Assembly: GCF_003352915.1 (NCBI RefSeq)
Contig: NZ_CP022314.1
Span: 3,065,031 to 3,129,030 of the forward strand
Length of the DNA stretch: 64,000 nt
Reading direction: 5' to 3'
Source: Arthrobacter sp. PM3
Lineage (GTDB): Bacteria; Actinomycetota; Actinomycetes; Actinomycetales; Micrococcaceae
Every line of letters starts with the position of its first letter. Position 1 is the first letter of the stretch. A model generated the notes under the pieces. That model had not been told where the DNA came from, did no database searches, and was given only the letters and a program-made list of their open reading frames with translations. Shown one piece after another: positions 34,394 to 42,701 of this stretch. The translations under genes and the position numbers were made by a program.

Positions 34394-34775
34394 CCAATTC
34401 CTCCAAGGCGCCATCGTCAGCAGTCGGCTCGTCTGCTCCATCGCCACGCGCACCGCGCTGGAAACACCCGGGGTCCTCAGACTTGAACCCGCCATCCAAG
34501 GCTTTCCGGCCCGGCTCGCCGCCCTGCAGGACCTTCGCCATCCCGGCAGTCAAAACGACACTTACCAGCACGACGGCGTCACCGCCACAATCAGCGACGG
34601 CACCGTAAGCGTCCACCTCTATATCGCCACCGACATCGGCTACACCGCCCTGGACGTTGCCGAAAACGTGCGGCAACGCCTTCGTGAAAGCATCCGGTAT
34701 ACCGGCCTCACCCCAGGCAGGATCGACGTCACCATCCTCACCATAGAACCACGGCGTGGCACAACAATCAGGTAA
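34386..34775 (+). CDS. Asp23-like protein (third gene of the sigma operon)
   Basis: A 129-residue soluble protein starting at ATG 34386, overlapping the previous gene by 8 bases. The pattern SSRLVCSIATRTALETPGVLRLEP, TATISDGTVSVHLYIATDIGYT and NVRQRLRESIRYTGLTPGRIDVTI resembles a divergent Asp23 domain. It lacks any membrane segment. Because it is coupled to the sigma and anti-sigma-like genes, it may be a regulatory partner more than a structural one. Family assignment is moderate. Confidence 0.7.
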   Translation: MSDQFLQGAIVSSRLVCSIATRTALETPGVLRLEPAIQGFPARLAALQDLRHPGSQNDTYQHDGVTATISDGTVSVHLYIATDIGYTALDVAENVRQRLRESIRYTGLTPGRIDVTILTIEPRRGTTIR

Positions 34776-34846
34776 CTCCGGCGACATCTACGGCGGCACG
34801 CCACCCGCACAATACCGCAGGTCTTTGCCATCTGCGGATCTTGTTT

Positions 34847-34869
34847 TCGAATATATGTTCGAATACGAT
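34847..34869 (+). promoter_or_regulatory. LexA (SOS) box overlapping a leaderless-type promoter
   Basis: TCGAATATATGTTCGA at 34847-34862 matches the actinobacterial LexA operator (TCGAAC-N4-GTTCGA type) with one difference per half at most. TACGAT at 34864-34869 lies 6 bases before the ATG at 34876, so the box covers the region just upstream of the -10. Confidence 0.85.
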
Positions 34870-34875
34870 GGGTGC

Positions 34876-35346
34876 ATGACCAACAGCCCGGAGCCCGCCT
34901 TCCTCAATCCGAAATTCAGGAGCCCCGAATTCGCAAGCCGGGAACCTGCGGGCCGCCCGCCGGGCGCAGATCATTCGGGCGCAGATCATTCGGGCCCTGA
35001 CCACCCCCGCACCCCGCCCGGTGGGTGGCCGGGCGGGGGCGGATCGGGGGCCGGTGTCCGCAAAGCCATGAGCCCGGGCGTCGTGGACTTCCTCTTTCGG
35101 CGCTTGGTCGCCGGGGAGTCGGCCGAGGACGTCCAGTGGAGCAAAGAAGGCACGGTGCTGGCTGCGCAGTCGCCGGGAGCAGAGTTGGCCCGCCGGCTGG
35201 CTGAGACGGACCTCGATGCCCTCACCCCAACCGAATTGTTCCACTATGTGCGGGCGGCCCAGCGGCTCGCCGCCTGGGCGGAATCTTTGCGCGAGGCGGC
35301 CGTCGGCCGATACTGCTCGGCTCCGTCGGAAAATGCTGATCGTTGA
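34876..35346 (+). pseudogene. truncated DUF222-like gene, SOS-controlled
   Basis: A 156-residue reading frame. The first 60 residues are low complexity (tandem GADHSGADHSGPDH). The C-terminal part (ALTPTELFHYVRAAQRLAAWAESLREA) matches the start of the DUF222 domain of DUF222/HNH nucleases, but the frame stops there, with no HNH region downstream. It is therefore probably a 3'-deleted member of the family seen at 3-479; a short functional protein cannot be ruled out. The perfect SOS box and leaderless-type promoter are intact, so it should still be transcribed on DNA damage. Confidence 0.65.
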
Positions 35347-35360
35347 GCGATGCAGGTGCC

Positions 35361-35366
35361 TAGGAT
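35361..35366 (+). promoter_or_regulatory. -10-like element of leaderless promoter (nitrilase-family gene)
   Basis: TAGGAT lies 6 bases before the GTG at 35373. Confidence 0.45.
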
Positions 35367-35372
35367 GGCAGG

Positions 35373-36137
35373 GTGACCATAGGCTCAATCACCGATCTGA
35401 CGCTCTCCGCCGTTCAATACGAAGCCCTGGACGGCGGTGTGGCCGCCAACGTGGACGAACATATCCGGCTCATCGAGGATGCCGAGTCCCACGGCTCGCG
35501 ACTGGTCATCTTCCCCGAACTTTCGCTCACGGGATACCGGCTCGACCTCCTGGCCGGCCCGGGGGAGTGGGTGAGCGCGACCGACACCCGCTTGGACGGC
35601 ATCCGTGAAATCTGCCGGCGCACCGGCATCACCGCGGTCGTCGGAGCCGCTTTCAGGGACGGCAACGGCACGCCCCGGCTGGCCTCCCTCGCCCTGCATC
35701 CCGACGGCACCGTCGAAACCAGCTTCAAAACCTGGCTGCACGGTCCGGAGCAGAGCCTGTTCGTCGCCGGAAGCCATCCCGGCGTCCTCGGGATCGACGG
35801 CTGGAAGGTCGCCCTGGCCGTTTGCTTCGACGCGGCCCGGCCCGGCCATGCCGAATGGGCGGCCGGGGCGGGCGCGGACGTTTATGCCGTCTCCGCCGTC
35901 TACACGGCAGGCGAGGACCACCGGCTCGGGCTGCACCTCGGTGCCCGGGCCATGGACAACCGGATGTTCTCCGTCCTGGCGAACCTGGCCGGGACCACGC
36001 CGCTGGGCCCCTCGTGCGGGTTGAGCGGTTTCTGGGGCCCGGACGGGCTCCCGTTCCGGCAGGCCGCGGGGACAGGGGCCGAGGTGCTGACCGCAAGCCT
36101 CCAGCACAGTGTCCTGGAGCGGTTTCGGCGTCCCTGA
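35373..36137 (+). CDS. carbon-nitrogen hydrolase (nitrilase superfamily)
   Basis: A 254-residue enzyme with the complete Glu-Lys-Cys triad of the superfamily: Glu at about residue 49 (IFPELSLTGY), Lys at about 119 (SFKTWLHG) and Cys at about 151 (AVCFDAARPG). The family hydrolyses nitriles, amides or carbamoyl groups. The FKTWLHGPEQ segment and the absence of extra domains do not allow a precise substrate. It starts with GTG on a probably leaderless transcript and lies between the DUF222 remnant and dapA. Confidence 0.88.
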   Translation: MTIGSITDLTLSAVQYEALDGGVAANVDEHIRLIEDAESHGSRLVIFPELSLTGYRLDLLAGPGEWVSATDTRLDGIREICRRTGITAVVGAAFRDGNGTPRLASLALHPDGTVETSFKTWLHGPEQSLFVAGSHPGVLGIDGWKVALAVCFDAARPGHAEWAAGAGADVYAVSAVYTAGEDHRLGLHLGARAMDNRMFSVLANLAGTTPLGPSCGLSGFWGPDGLPFRQAAGTGAEVLTASLQHSVLERFRRP

Positions 36138-36241
36138 GCCCGGCCGGCCGGGCGGAACGTGACGCACGGCCCGTCAAGTTTGACGCTCGTCACACCGCCG
36201 CCATTGTCCTTACAAGCGCGGGACAAGGTAACGTTTTTCAT

Positions 36242-37150
36242 ATGGCTGACTCTGACATTCGCTCTTACACGTTCGGGACCCTCGTGACTGCCATGGTCAC
36301 ACCTTTCACGACGGACGGTGAGGTCGACTACAAGCAGTCGGCGGAACTGGCGAGCAAGCTCGTCGACGACGGCAACGATGCCCTCGTGATCTCCGGCACC
36401 ACGGGGGAGACCTCTACCCTGGAGGACGACGAAAAAGAGAAGCTTTTCCGCGTCATTGTGGAGGCCGTCGGTGACCGCGCCAAGGTCATTGCCGGAACCG
36501 GAACCAACCACACCTCGCACTCCATCGAGATGGCCAAGCGCGCTGCCAAGGCCGGAGCCCACGGCCAGCTGATCGTCACCCCGTACTACAACAAGCCCAG
36601 CCAGGCCGGCATCCAGGCGCACGTCGAGGCCGTGGCCGACGCCGCCGACCTCCCCGTCATGGTGTACGACATCCCCGGCCGCGCGGGCGTGCCCATCCTT
36701 CCCGAAACCATGATCCGGCTCGCCGACCACCCAAGGATCGTCGCCCTCAAGGACGCCAAGGCCGATTTCGCGGCCGTCACGCAGGTCCTGGCGAACACGG
36801 ACATCGACGTCTACTCCGGCGATGACGGACTCACGCTGCCGTGGATGGCCGCGGGCGCCGTCGGCCTGGTCAGTGTCTCTGCGCACGTCGCGACGCGGCA
36901 GTACCGCGCGCTGATCGATGCCGCCCTTGCAGGCGATTTTGCCACCGCCCGCACCCTACATTTCGAACTGGACCCCGTGGTCCGCGCAGTGATGACCCAC
37001 ATTCAGGGTGCTGTCGCTGCCAAGCAGGTTCTTAAGTGGCAGGGAGTCCTGCCCAACTCGGTTGTCCGTTTGCCCCTCGTGGAGCCGGGCGAGGCCGAGA
37101 TCGCAACCATCCGCGAGGATTTGGCGGAAGCGGGGATGGTCTTTTCCTGA
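36242..37150 (+). CDS. dapA: 4-hydroxy-tetrahydrodipicolinate synthase
   Basis: Condenses pyruvate with aspartate semialdehyde in lysine/DAP synthesis. The 302-residue TIM-barrel protein shows GTLVTAMVTPFTTDGEVD near the N-terminus, the ISGTTGETSTL motif, MVYDIPGRAGV (tyrosine) and the Schiff-base lysine in IVALKDAKADF. ATG 36242 is chosen. It is upstream of rnj, the usual actinobacterial pair. Confidence 0.95.
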   Translation: MADSDIRSYTFGTLVTAMVTPFTTDGEVDYKQSAELASKLVDDGNDALVISGTTGETSTLEDDEKEKLFRVIVEAVGDRAKVIAGTGTNHTSHSIEMAKRAAKAGAHGQLIVTPYYNKPSQAGIQAHVEAVADAADLPVMVYDIPGRAGVPILPETMIRLADHPRIVALKDAKADFAAVTQVLANTDIDVYSGDDGLTLPWMAAGAVGLVSVSAHVATRQYRALIDAALAGDFATARTLHFELDPVVRAVMTHIQGAVAAKQVLKWQGVLPNSVVRLPLVEPGEAEIATIREDLAEAGMVFS

Positions 37151-37155
37151 TCCGT

Positions 37156-37167
37156 TCACGATCGTGA
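37156..37167. repeat. 12-base perfect palindrome between dapA and rnj
   Basis: TCACGATCGTGA is flanked by CTGATC and GATCAG, which extend it as an imperfect hairpin. It could be an operator or a processing site; no regulator is assigned. Confidence 0.45.
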
Positions 37168-37210
37168 TCAGCAAAAGCCAGCCCGGTTTCCGCCTGGAAA
37201 GTAGTGCACT

Positions 37211-38902
37211 ATGACCCAAACCGCCCTTCCCGGCCTTGTCACGCCGCCCCGGCTGCCGAACAACACCCTGCGGATCGTCCCGCTCGGCGGACTCGGGGAA
37301 ATCGGCCGCAACATGACCGTTTTCGAAATCGGGGGCAAGCTCCTCATCGTTGACTGCGGCGTCCTCTTCCCCGAAGAGACCCAGCCCGGCGTCGACCTCA
37401 TCCTGCCGGACTTCGCGTACATCGAAAACCGTCTCGAGGACATCGTCGCGGTCATCCTGACGCACGGTCACGAAGACCACATCGGTGCCGTACCCTACCT
37501 CCTGCGCCTGCGCGCCGACATCCCCATCGTCGGTTCGCAGCTCACACTGGCCCTGATCGAGGCCAAGCTGCAGGAACACCGGATCAAGCCCTACACCATG
37601 ACGGTTGTCGAGGGCCAGGTCGAGAAGTTCGGGCCGTTCGAATGCGAATTCGTTGCCGTCAACCACTCCATTCCGGACGCCCTCGCCGTGTTCCTGCGCA
37701 CCGCGGGCGGCACTGTCCTGCACACCGGTGACTTCAAGATGGACCAGCTGCCGCTGGACGGCCGCATTACCGACCTCCGGCACTTCGCCAAGCTCGGCGA
37801 AGAAGGCGTGGACCTCTTCATGTCGGACTCGACCAATGCCGACGTCCCCGGATTCACCACGGCCGAGAAAGAAATCGGTCCCACCCTGGACCGGCTGTTC
37901 GGCCAGGCCTCCAAGCGCATCATCGTCGCCTCCTTCTCCTCCCACGTGCACCGCGTCCAGCAGGTCCTTGACGCCGCCGCCAACCACAACCGCAAGGTTG
38001 CCTTCGTGGGCCGCTCCATGGTCCGCAACATGGCCATCGCCGCGAAACTGGGCTACCTGGAAGTGCCGGCCGGGATCCTGGTCGACATCAAGAACATCGA
38101 CAACCTGCCGGACAACCGCGTGGTCCTCATGTCCACCGGGTCCCAGGGCGAGCCCATGGCGGCCCTGTCCCGCATGGCCAACGGTGACCACCGCGTCGTC
38201 GTCGGCGAAGGCGACACTGTCATCCTCGCCTCGAGCCTGATCCCGGGCAACGAGAACGCCGTCTTCCGCATCATCAACGGACTGCTCAAGCTCGGCGCCG
38301 ACGTCATCCACAAGGGCAACGCGAAGGTGCACGTCTCCGGCCACGCCGCCGCCGGCGAGCTGCTGTACTGCTACAACATCCTCGAGCCGCTCAATGCCAT
38401 GCCGGTGCACGGCGAAACGCGCCACCTCATCGCCAACGGCAAGATCGCCCTGGAATCCGGCGTGCCGGAGGAAAGCATCCTGCTCGCGGACAACGGCACG
38501 GTGATCGATCTGCGCGACCACCAGGCCGATATCGTCGGCCAGGTCGAGGTCGGATTCGTCTACGTTGACGGCTCCAGCGTTGGAGAAATCACCGACGCCG
38601 ACCTCAAGGACCGCCAGGTCCTCGGCGACGAAGGCTTCATCTCCATCATCACCGTCATCCACCGCGCCACCGGCAAAGTGGTGTCCGGGCCCGAGATCCA
38701 CGCCCGCGGCGTGGCCGAGGACGATTCCGTGTTCGACGAGATCATCCCCAAGATCAACCAGGCCCTCGAAGAAGCCGTGCAGAACCGCACCGACCACACG
38801 ACGCACCAGCTCCAGCAGGTGGTCCGCAGGGTCGTGGGCACCTGGGTCAACCGCAAACTGCGCCGCAAGCCCATGATCATCCCGGTGGTCCTCGAGGCCT
38901 AG
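37211..38902 (+). CDS. rnj: ribonuclease J
   Basis: A metallo-beta-lactamase-fold endo/5'-exoribonuclease of 563 residues. The zinc motif HGHEDHIGA is near residue 80, with further signatures VDCGVLFPEETQPGVD, VNHSIPDALAVF, HTGDFKMDQLPLDG and MVRNMAIAAKLGYL. A C-terminal beta-CASP and domain of the RNase J type (VHVSGHAAAGELLYCYNIL, then MPVHGETRHL) follows. It works with PNPase and other RNases in mRNA decay. Placement after dapA is conserved. Confidence 0.95.
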   Translation: MTQTALPGLVTPPRLPNNTLRIVPLGGLGEIGRNMTVFEIGGKLLIVDCGVLFPEETQPGVDLILPDFAYIENRLEDIVAVILTHGHEDHIGAVPYLLRLRADIPIVGSQLTLALIEAKLQEHRIKPYTMTVVEGQVEKFGPFECEFVAVNHSIPDALAVFLRTAGGTVLHTGDFKMDQLPLDGRITDLRHFAKLGEEGVDLFMSDSTNADVPGFTTAEKEIGPTLDRLFGQASKRIIVASFSSHVHRVQQVLDAAANHNRKVAFVGRSMVRNMAIAAKLGYLEVPAGILVDIKNIDNLPDNRVVLMSTGSQGEPMAALSRMANGDHRVVVGEGDTVILASSLIPGNENAVFRIINGLLKLGADVIHKGNAKVHVSGHAAAGELLYCYNILEPLNAMPVHGETRHLIANGKIALESGVPEESILLADNGTVIDLRDHQADIVGQVEVGFVYVDGSSVGEITDADLKDRQVLGDEGFISIITVIHRATGKVVSGPEIHARGVAEDDSVFDEIIPKINQALEEAVQNRTDHTTHQLQQVVRRVVGTWVNRKLRRKPMIIPVVLEA

Positions 38903-38946
38903 GCCTCAGTGGTTCACCGGGCGTAAGCCTTAGAGCGAGCACCCGT

Positions 38947-39006
38947 AAACGGCCTTCCCGGCCCGTCCGCAGCCTCAGCGCTGCGGCGGGCGGGGGAGGC
39001 CGTTTT
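38947..39006 (+). terminator. hairpin terminator after rnj
   Basis: AAACGGCCT (38947-38955) pairs with AGGCCGTTT (38997-39005), followed by T; a smaller GC-rich hairpin lies inside the loop. It separates rnj from ftsK. Confidence 0.65.
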
Positions 39007-39074
39007 GCGTTGCCGCCAGGGGCAACGCGATCCCGGGCGGCCCGGAAATTCGGGGAATCCGGGCCGGAGTCCGG

Positions 39075-39080
39075 TACCGT
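39075..39080 (+). promoter_or_regulatory. -10-like element of leaderless promoter (ftsK)
   Basis: TACCGT lies 7 bases before the ATG at 39088; no clear ribosome binding site intervenes. Confidence 0.4.
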
Positions 39081-39087
39081 GGCGGGT

Positions 39088-42036
39088 ATGGCGACTCGTA
39101 CTTCTTCCGCGCCTAGAGGAAACTCAAGCGGCAAATCAGGCAGTTCTCCCGGCCGGGGGTCCAGTCCCGCCGCATCCAAATCCGGCCGACCGCGGGGCAC
39201 CGCGGGCGGAACCACAGGCACCGCCCGTACCCGCCAACTGGCCGCCGTCGAACCCCAGCAGCCCTGGGCCGTGCGCGTGCTGGCCGGCGCTTGGCTCGGA
39301 ATCGGCCATGTCGTGGGCGCCGGCATCCGCCGGGTCGGACACGACGTCAGCGACCTCGCCCCCGAGGACCGCCGCGACGGCGCGGCCCTGTTCAACCTGG
39401 CCCTCGGCGTCTTCGTCGCCACCTTTGCCTGGTGGGGCTTCCATGGCTGGCTGCCCGACCTCGTCTTCGCGATCGTCAACGGCACCTTCGGCTGGATGGC
39501 CCTGCTGCTGCCGCTCATGCTGTTCGTTTGCGCCTTCCGCCTGTTCCGCCAGCCCGACGACGGCCGCGGCAACAACCGGATCGGCATCGGCTTCCTCGTC
39601 ATGACCCTTGCCGGGTCCGGACTGGCCCACGTCATCGGCGGCCAGCCGACGGTGGCCGACGGCTTTGACGGCCTGCGCCGGGCCGGGGGCATGCTCGGCT
39701 ACCTCGCCGCCGCCCCGCTGGCCGCGCTCCACCCCGCAGTCCCCGTGGCGGTGTACAGCCTCCTCGCCTTCACCTCGGTGCTGATCGTCACTGCCACCCC
39801 GTTCGGCGCCATCCCCGGCCGCTTGCGGGGCGCCTACGAACACCTCATGGGCATCGACCTCCAGGACCACGACGCCGGCGATCCCCACGACCGCAGCTAC
39901 CTGTACGAGAACGACGCACCCGCCCCGAAGAAGAAGCGCAGGCGCCTCTTCGGGAAGGACCAGGAGGACGACGCCGGCCTGGAAGGCTACGTCGGCGACG
40001 AAGCGTTCGAACGGGCGGTCATCGGCGACGAAGAGGCAGAGGGTGCGCCCGCCAAGGGCGGAAAGGCCGCCAAGGCACAGGCCAACGCCGCGGCAGCTGT
40101 CGCCCCCGGTGTCCGGCGCCCCACCCAGGCGGAGATCGCCGTCGAAAAGATCAAGGCGGCCCAGGGCCTCGGCGCGGCAAGCGCCGCCAGTGCAGCCGCA
40201 GGGGCCGCGGGCGAGACCGCCACCGAGGCCATCCCCGTGGTGACGCCGGGGATGGTGGCGGCAGGTTCGCCGCACGCGGCCGCCGCCCCGCAGGTCCCCG
40301 CCAACCCGGTGGCGCCGGCGCCCCTGCCCACCCCGATTCCGCAGCGCACCGAGCAGCTCTCCCTGGCCGGTGACGTCACCTACACCCTGCCGGCGTCGGA
40401 CATGCTCACCCCCGGGTCCATTCCGAAGGAACGCACCGAGGCCAACGACGCCATCGTCGCCTCGCTCACCGAGACCCTCACCCAGTTCAACGTCGACGCC
40501 CAGGTGACCGGCTTCAGCCGCGGCCCCACCGTGACCCGCTACGAAATCGAGCTGTCCCCGGGCACCAAGGTGGAGCGGGTCACTGCCCTGTCCAAGAACA
40601 TCTCCTACGCCGTCGCGAGCTCGGACGTGCGCATCCTGAGCCCCATCCCGGGCAAATCGGCCATCGGCATCGAGATCCCGAACACGGACCGCGAGACCGT
40701 GTCCCTGGGCGATGTCCTCCGCAGCCAGAACGCCCGCCGCACAGACCACCCCATGGTCATGGGCGTCGGCAAGGACGTCGAGGGCGGCTACGTCGTGGCC
40801 AACCTCGCCAAGATGCCGCACCTGCTGGTGGCCGGTGCCACCGGTGCCGGTAAGTCCTCGTTCGTGAACTCGATGATCACCTCGATCCTCATGCGGGCCA
40901 CCCCGGACGAGGTCCGCATGGTCATGGTGGACCCCAAACGCGTCGAACTCACCGCCTACGAGGGCGTCCCGCACCTGATCACCCCCATCATCACGAACCC
41001 GAAGAAGGCGGCCGAGGCCCTGCAGTGGGTGGTCCGGGAAATGGACGCCCGCTACGACGACCTCGCCAACTACGGCTTCAAGCACATCGACGACTTCAAC
41101 AAGGCTGTCCGGGCCGGCAAGGTCCACCCGCCGGTGGACTCCAAGCGCGTCATCAAGCCGTACCCGTACCTGTTGGTGATCGTCGACGAACTCGCCGACC
41201 TCATGATGGTGGCCCCCCGCGACGTCGAAGACTCGATTGTCCGCATCACCCAGCTGGCCCGTGCCGCCGGCATCCACCTGGTCCTCGCCACGCAGCGCCC
41301 GTCCGTCGACGTTGTGACCGGCCTGATCAAGGCGAACGTGCCGTCCCGCATGGCGTTCGCGACCTCCTCCGTCACCGACTCCCGCGTGGTCCTGGACCAG
41401 CCGGGTGCCGAAAAACTCATCGGCCAGGGCGATGCCCTCTTCCTGCCGATGGGCGCCTCCAAGGCGATGCGCGTCCAGGGTGCCTGGGTCACCGAATCCG
41501 AGATCCACAAGGTGGTCGAGCACGTCAAGGGCCAGCTCAAGGCCGTCTACCGCGACGACGTCGCGCCCGAGGCGCAGAAGAAGCAGATCGACGACGACAT
41601 CGGGGACGACCTTGAGGTCCTGCTGCAGGCGACCGAGCTCGTGGTCACCACGCAGTTCGGCTCCACCTCGATGCTGCAGCGCAAGCTTCGGGTCGGTTTC
41701 GCGAAGGCCGGCCGCCTCATGGACCTGCTGGAGTCCCGGGGAGTGGTGGGCCCCTCCGAGGGATCCAAGGCCCGCGACGTGCTGGTCAAGCCCGATGACC
41801 TCGCCGCGGTGCTCGCCGCGATGAAGGGCCTGGAGGCGCCCGCCGCCGCCGATTCCCAGACGGCGGCGCTGAGCGATAACGCCAACGCAAACATCGCCCA
41901 GGGCGGATACGCCGAGGACCTCGTGGCGGCCGACCTCGACAACCGGACGCAGGCCGTTGACTACTACGACGGCGCCGACGGCGGCTCTGACGACGAGGAC
42001 GGCTCCGAGGACGCCTGGTCGCTCACCGGACGCTAG
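39088..42036 (+). CDS. ftsK: DNA translocase FtsK
   Basis: Pumps chromosome ends through the division septum. The 982-residue protein has a Ser/Pro/Gly-rich start, four hydrophobic segments between about residues 100 and 240, a long acidic/alanine-rich linker, and the motor. Walker A GATGAGKSSF is near residue 585 and Walker B VDELADLMMV about 120 residues later, with VTRYEIELSPGTKVERV before the motor. The C-terminal gamma domain (QFGSTSMLQRKLRVGFAKAGRLMDLLE) reads KOPS-type sequences. ATG 39088 is chosen; ATG 39010 would add 26 residues. Confidence 0.95.
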   Translation: MATRTSSAPRGNSSGKSGSSPGRGSSPAASKSGRPRGTAGGTTGTARTRQLAAVEPQQPWAVRVLAGAWLGIGHVVGAGIRRVGHDVSDLAPEDRRDGAALFNLALGVFVATFAWWGFHGWLPDLVFAIVNGTFGWMALLLPLMLFVCAFRLFRQPDDGRGNNRIGIGFLVMTLAGSGLAHVIGGQPTVADGFDGLRRAGGMLGYLAAAPLAALHPAVPVAVYSLLAFTSVLIVTATPFGAIPGRLRGAYEHLMGIDLQDHDAGDPHDRSYLYENDAPAPKKKRRRLFGKDQEDDAGLEGYVGDEAFERAVIGDEEAEGAPAKGGKAAKAQANAAAAVAPGVRRPTQAEIAVEKIKAAQGLGAASAASAAAGAAGETATEAIPVVTPGMVAAGSPHAAAAPQVPANPVAPAPLPTPIPQRTEQLSLAGDVTYTLPASDMLTPGSIPKERTEANDAIVASLTETLTQFNVDAQVTGFSRGPTVTRYEIELSPGTKVERVTALSKNISYAVASSDVRILSPIPGKSAIGIEIPNTDRETVSLGDVLRSQNARRTDHPMVMGVGKDVEGGYVVANLAKMPHLLVAGATGAGKSSFVNSMITSILMRATPDEVRMVMVDPKRVELTAYEGVPHLITPIITNPKKAAEALQWVVREMDARYDDLANYGFKHIDDFNKAVRAGKVHPPVDSKRVIKPYPYLLVIVDELADLMMVAPRDVEDSIVRITQLARAAGIHLVLATQRPSVDVVTGLIKANVPSRMAFATSSVTDSRVVLDQPGAEKLIGQGDALFLPMGASKAMRVQGAWVTESEIHKVVEHVKGQLKAVYRDDVAPEAQKKQIDDDIGDDLEVLLQATELVVTTQFGSTSMLQRKLRVGFAKAGRLMDLLESRGVVGPSEGSKARDVLVKPDDLAAVLAAMKGLEAPAAADSQTAALSDNANANIAQGGYAEDLVAADLDNRTQAVDYYDGADGGSDDEDGSEDAWSLTGR

Positions 42037-42050
42037 CCCGGGAACCCGGG

Positions 42051-42056
42051 TAGCCT
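42051..42056 (+). promoter_or_regulatory. -10-like element of leaderless promoter (pgsA)
   Basis: TAGCCT is followed by AGGAAG and the GTG at 42063. AGGAAG could also be a weak ribosome site at zero spacing, so the leaderless reading fits better. Confidence 0.4.
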
Positions 42057-42062
42057 AGGAAG

Positions 42063-42701
42063 GTGAATAGCGCCGAAGCCAACGCCGGATCCGCCTCGCG
42101 GATCTGGAACCTGCCGAATGTCCTGACGATGCTGCGGATCGTGCTGGTGCCATTCTTCGTCTGGTTCCTCATCCTCGACGCCCCCGGGCTGCAGGCCCAG
42201 AACGGCATCTGGCGCTGGGCGGCCGCGCTCGTGTTCGCGGTCGCCATCTACACGGACAAGCTCGACGGCGACATCGCCCGGTCCCGGGGGCTGGTCACCG
42301 ACTTCGGCAAGATCGCGGACCCGATCGCCGACAAGCTGCTCACCGGCTCCGCGCTGGTCATGCTCTCGCTGCTCCAGGAACTTCCGTGGTGGGTCACCAT
42401 CCTGATCCTGCTCCGGGAGTGGGGCATCACCGCGCTGCGGTTCTTCGTGATCCGTTACGGCGTCATCCCGGCCTCGCGCGGCGGCAAGCTCAAGACGGTG
42501 GTGCAGACGGTCGCCATCTTCCTGTACGTCCTGCCGCTGGCATCCCTCGCCCCATGGCTCGGCATCGTGGCGTTCGTCGTCATGATGGCGGCGCTGGCCA
42601 TCACGCTGTGGACCGGTGGCGAATACGTCATCGAGGCCCTCAAGCTGCGGGCCGCCGGCATCCGGGCAGAGAAGGAACGGGTAGGGGAGAAGAAGCCATG
42701 A
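42063..42701 (+). CDS. pgsA: CDP-diacylglycerol-glycerol-3-phosphate 3-phosphatidyltransferase
   Basis: Makes phosphatidylglycerophosphate. The 212-residue membrane protein shows the CDP-alcohol phosphotransferase motif D-x2-D-G-x2-A-R-x8-G-x3-D-x3-D (DKLDGDIAR ... GKIADPIAD) near residues 64-90 and about five hydrophobic segments, with WNLPNVLTMLRIVLVP at the start. The GTG start and its -10-like hexamer are close together. It overlaps cinA by 4 bases. Confidence 0.93.
   Translation: MNSAEANAGSASRIWNLPNVLTMLRIVLVPFFVWFLILDAPGLQAQNGIWRWAAALVFAVAIYTDKLDGDIARSRGLVTDFGKIADPIADKLLTGSALVMLSLLQELPWWVTILILLREWGITALRFFVIRYGVIPASRGGKLKTVVQTVAIFLYVLPLASLAPWLGIVAFVVMMAALAITLWTGGEYVIEALKLRAAGIRAEKERVGEKKP

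Noticed and set aside
36956..38806. A 616-codon open frame antisense to rnj
   Set aside because: An antisense mirror frame; the RNase J reading is certain and complete.
39136..41523. A 795-codon open frame antisense to ftsK
   Set aside because: Same reason as for pnp: an antisense frame kept open by high GC third positions, with no recognisable domain.
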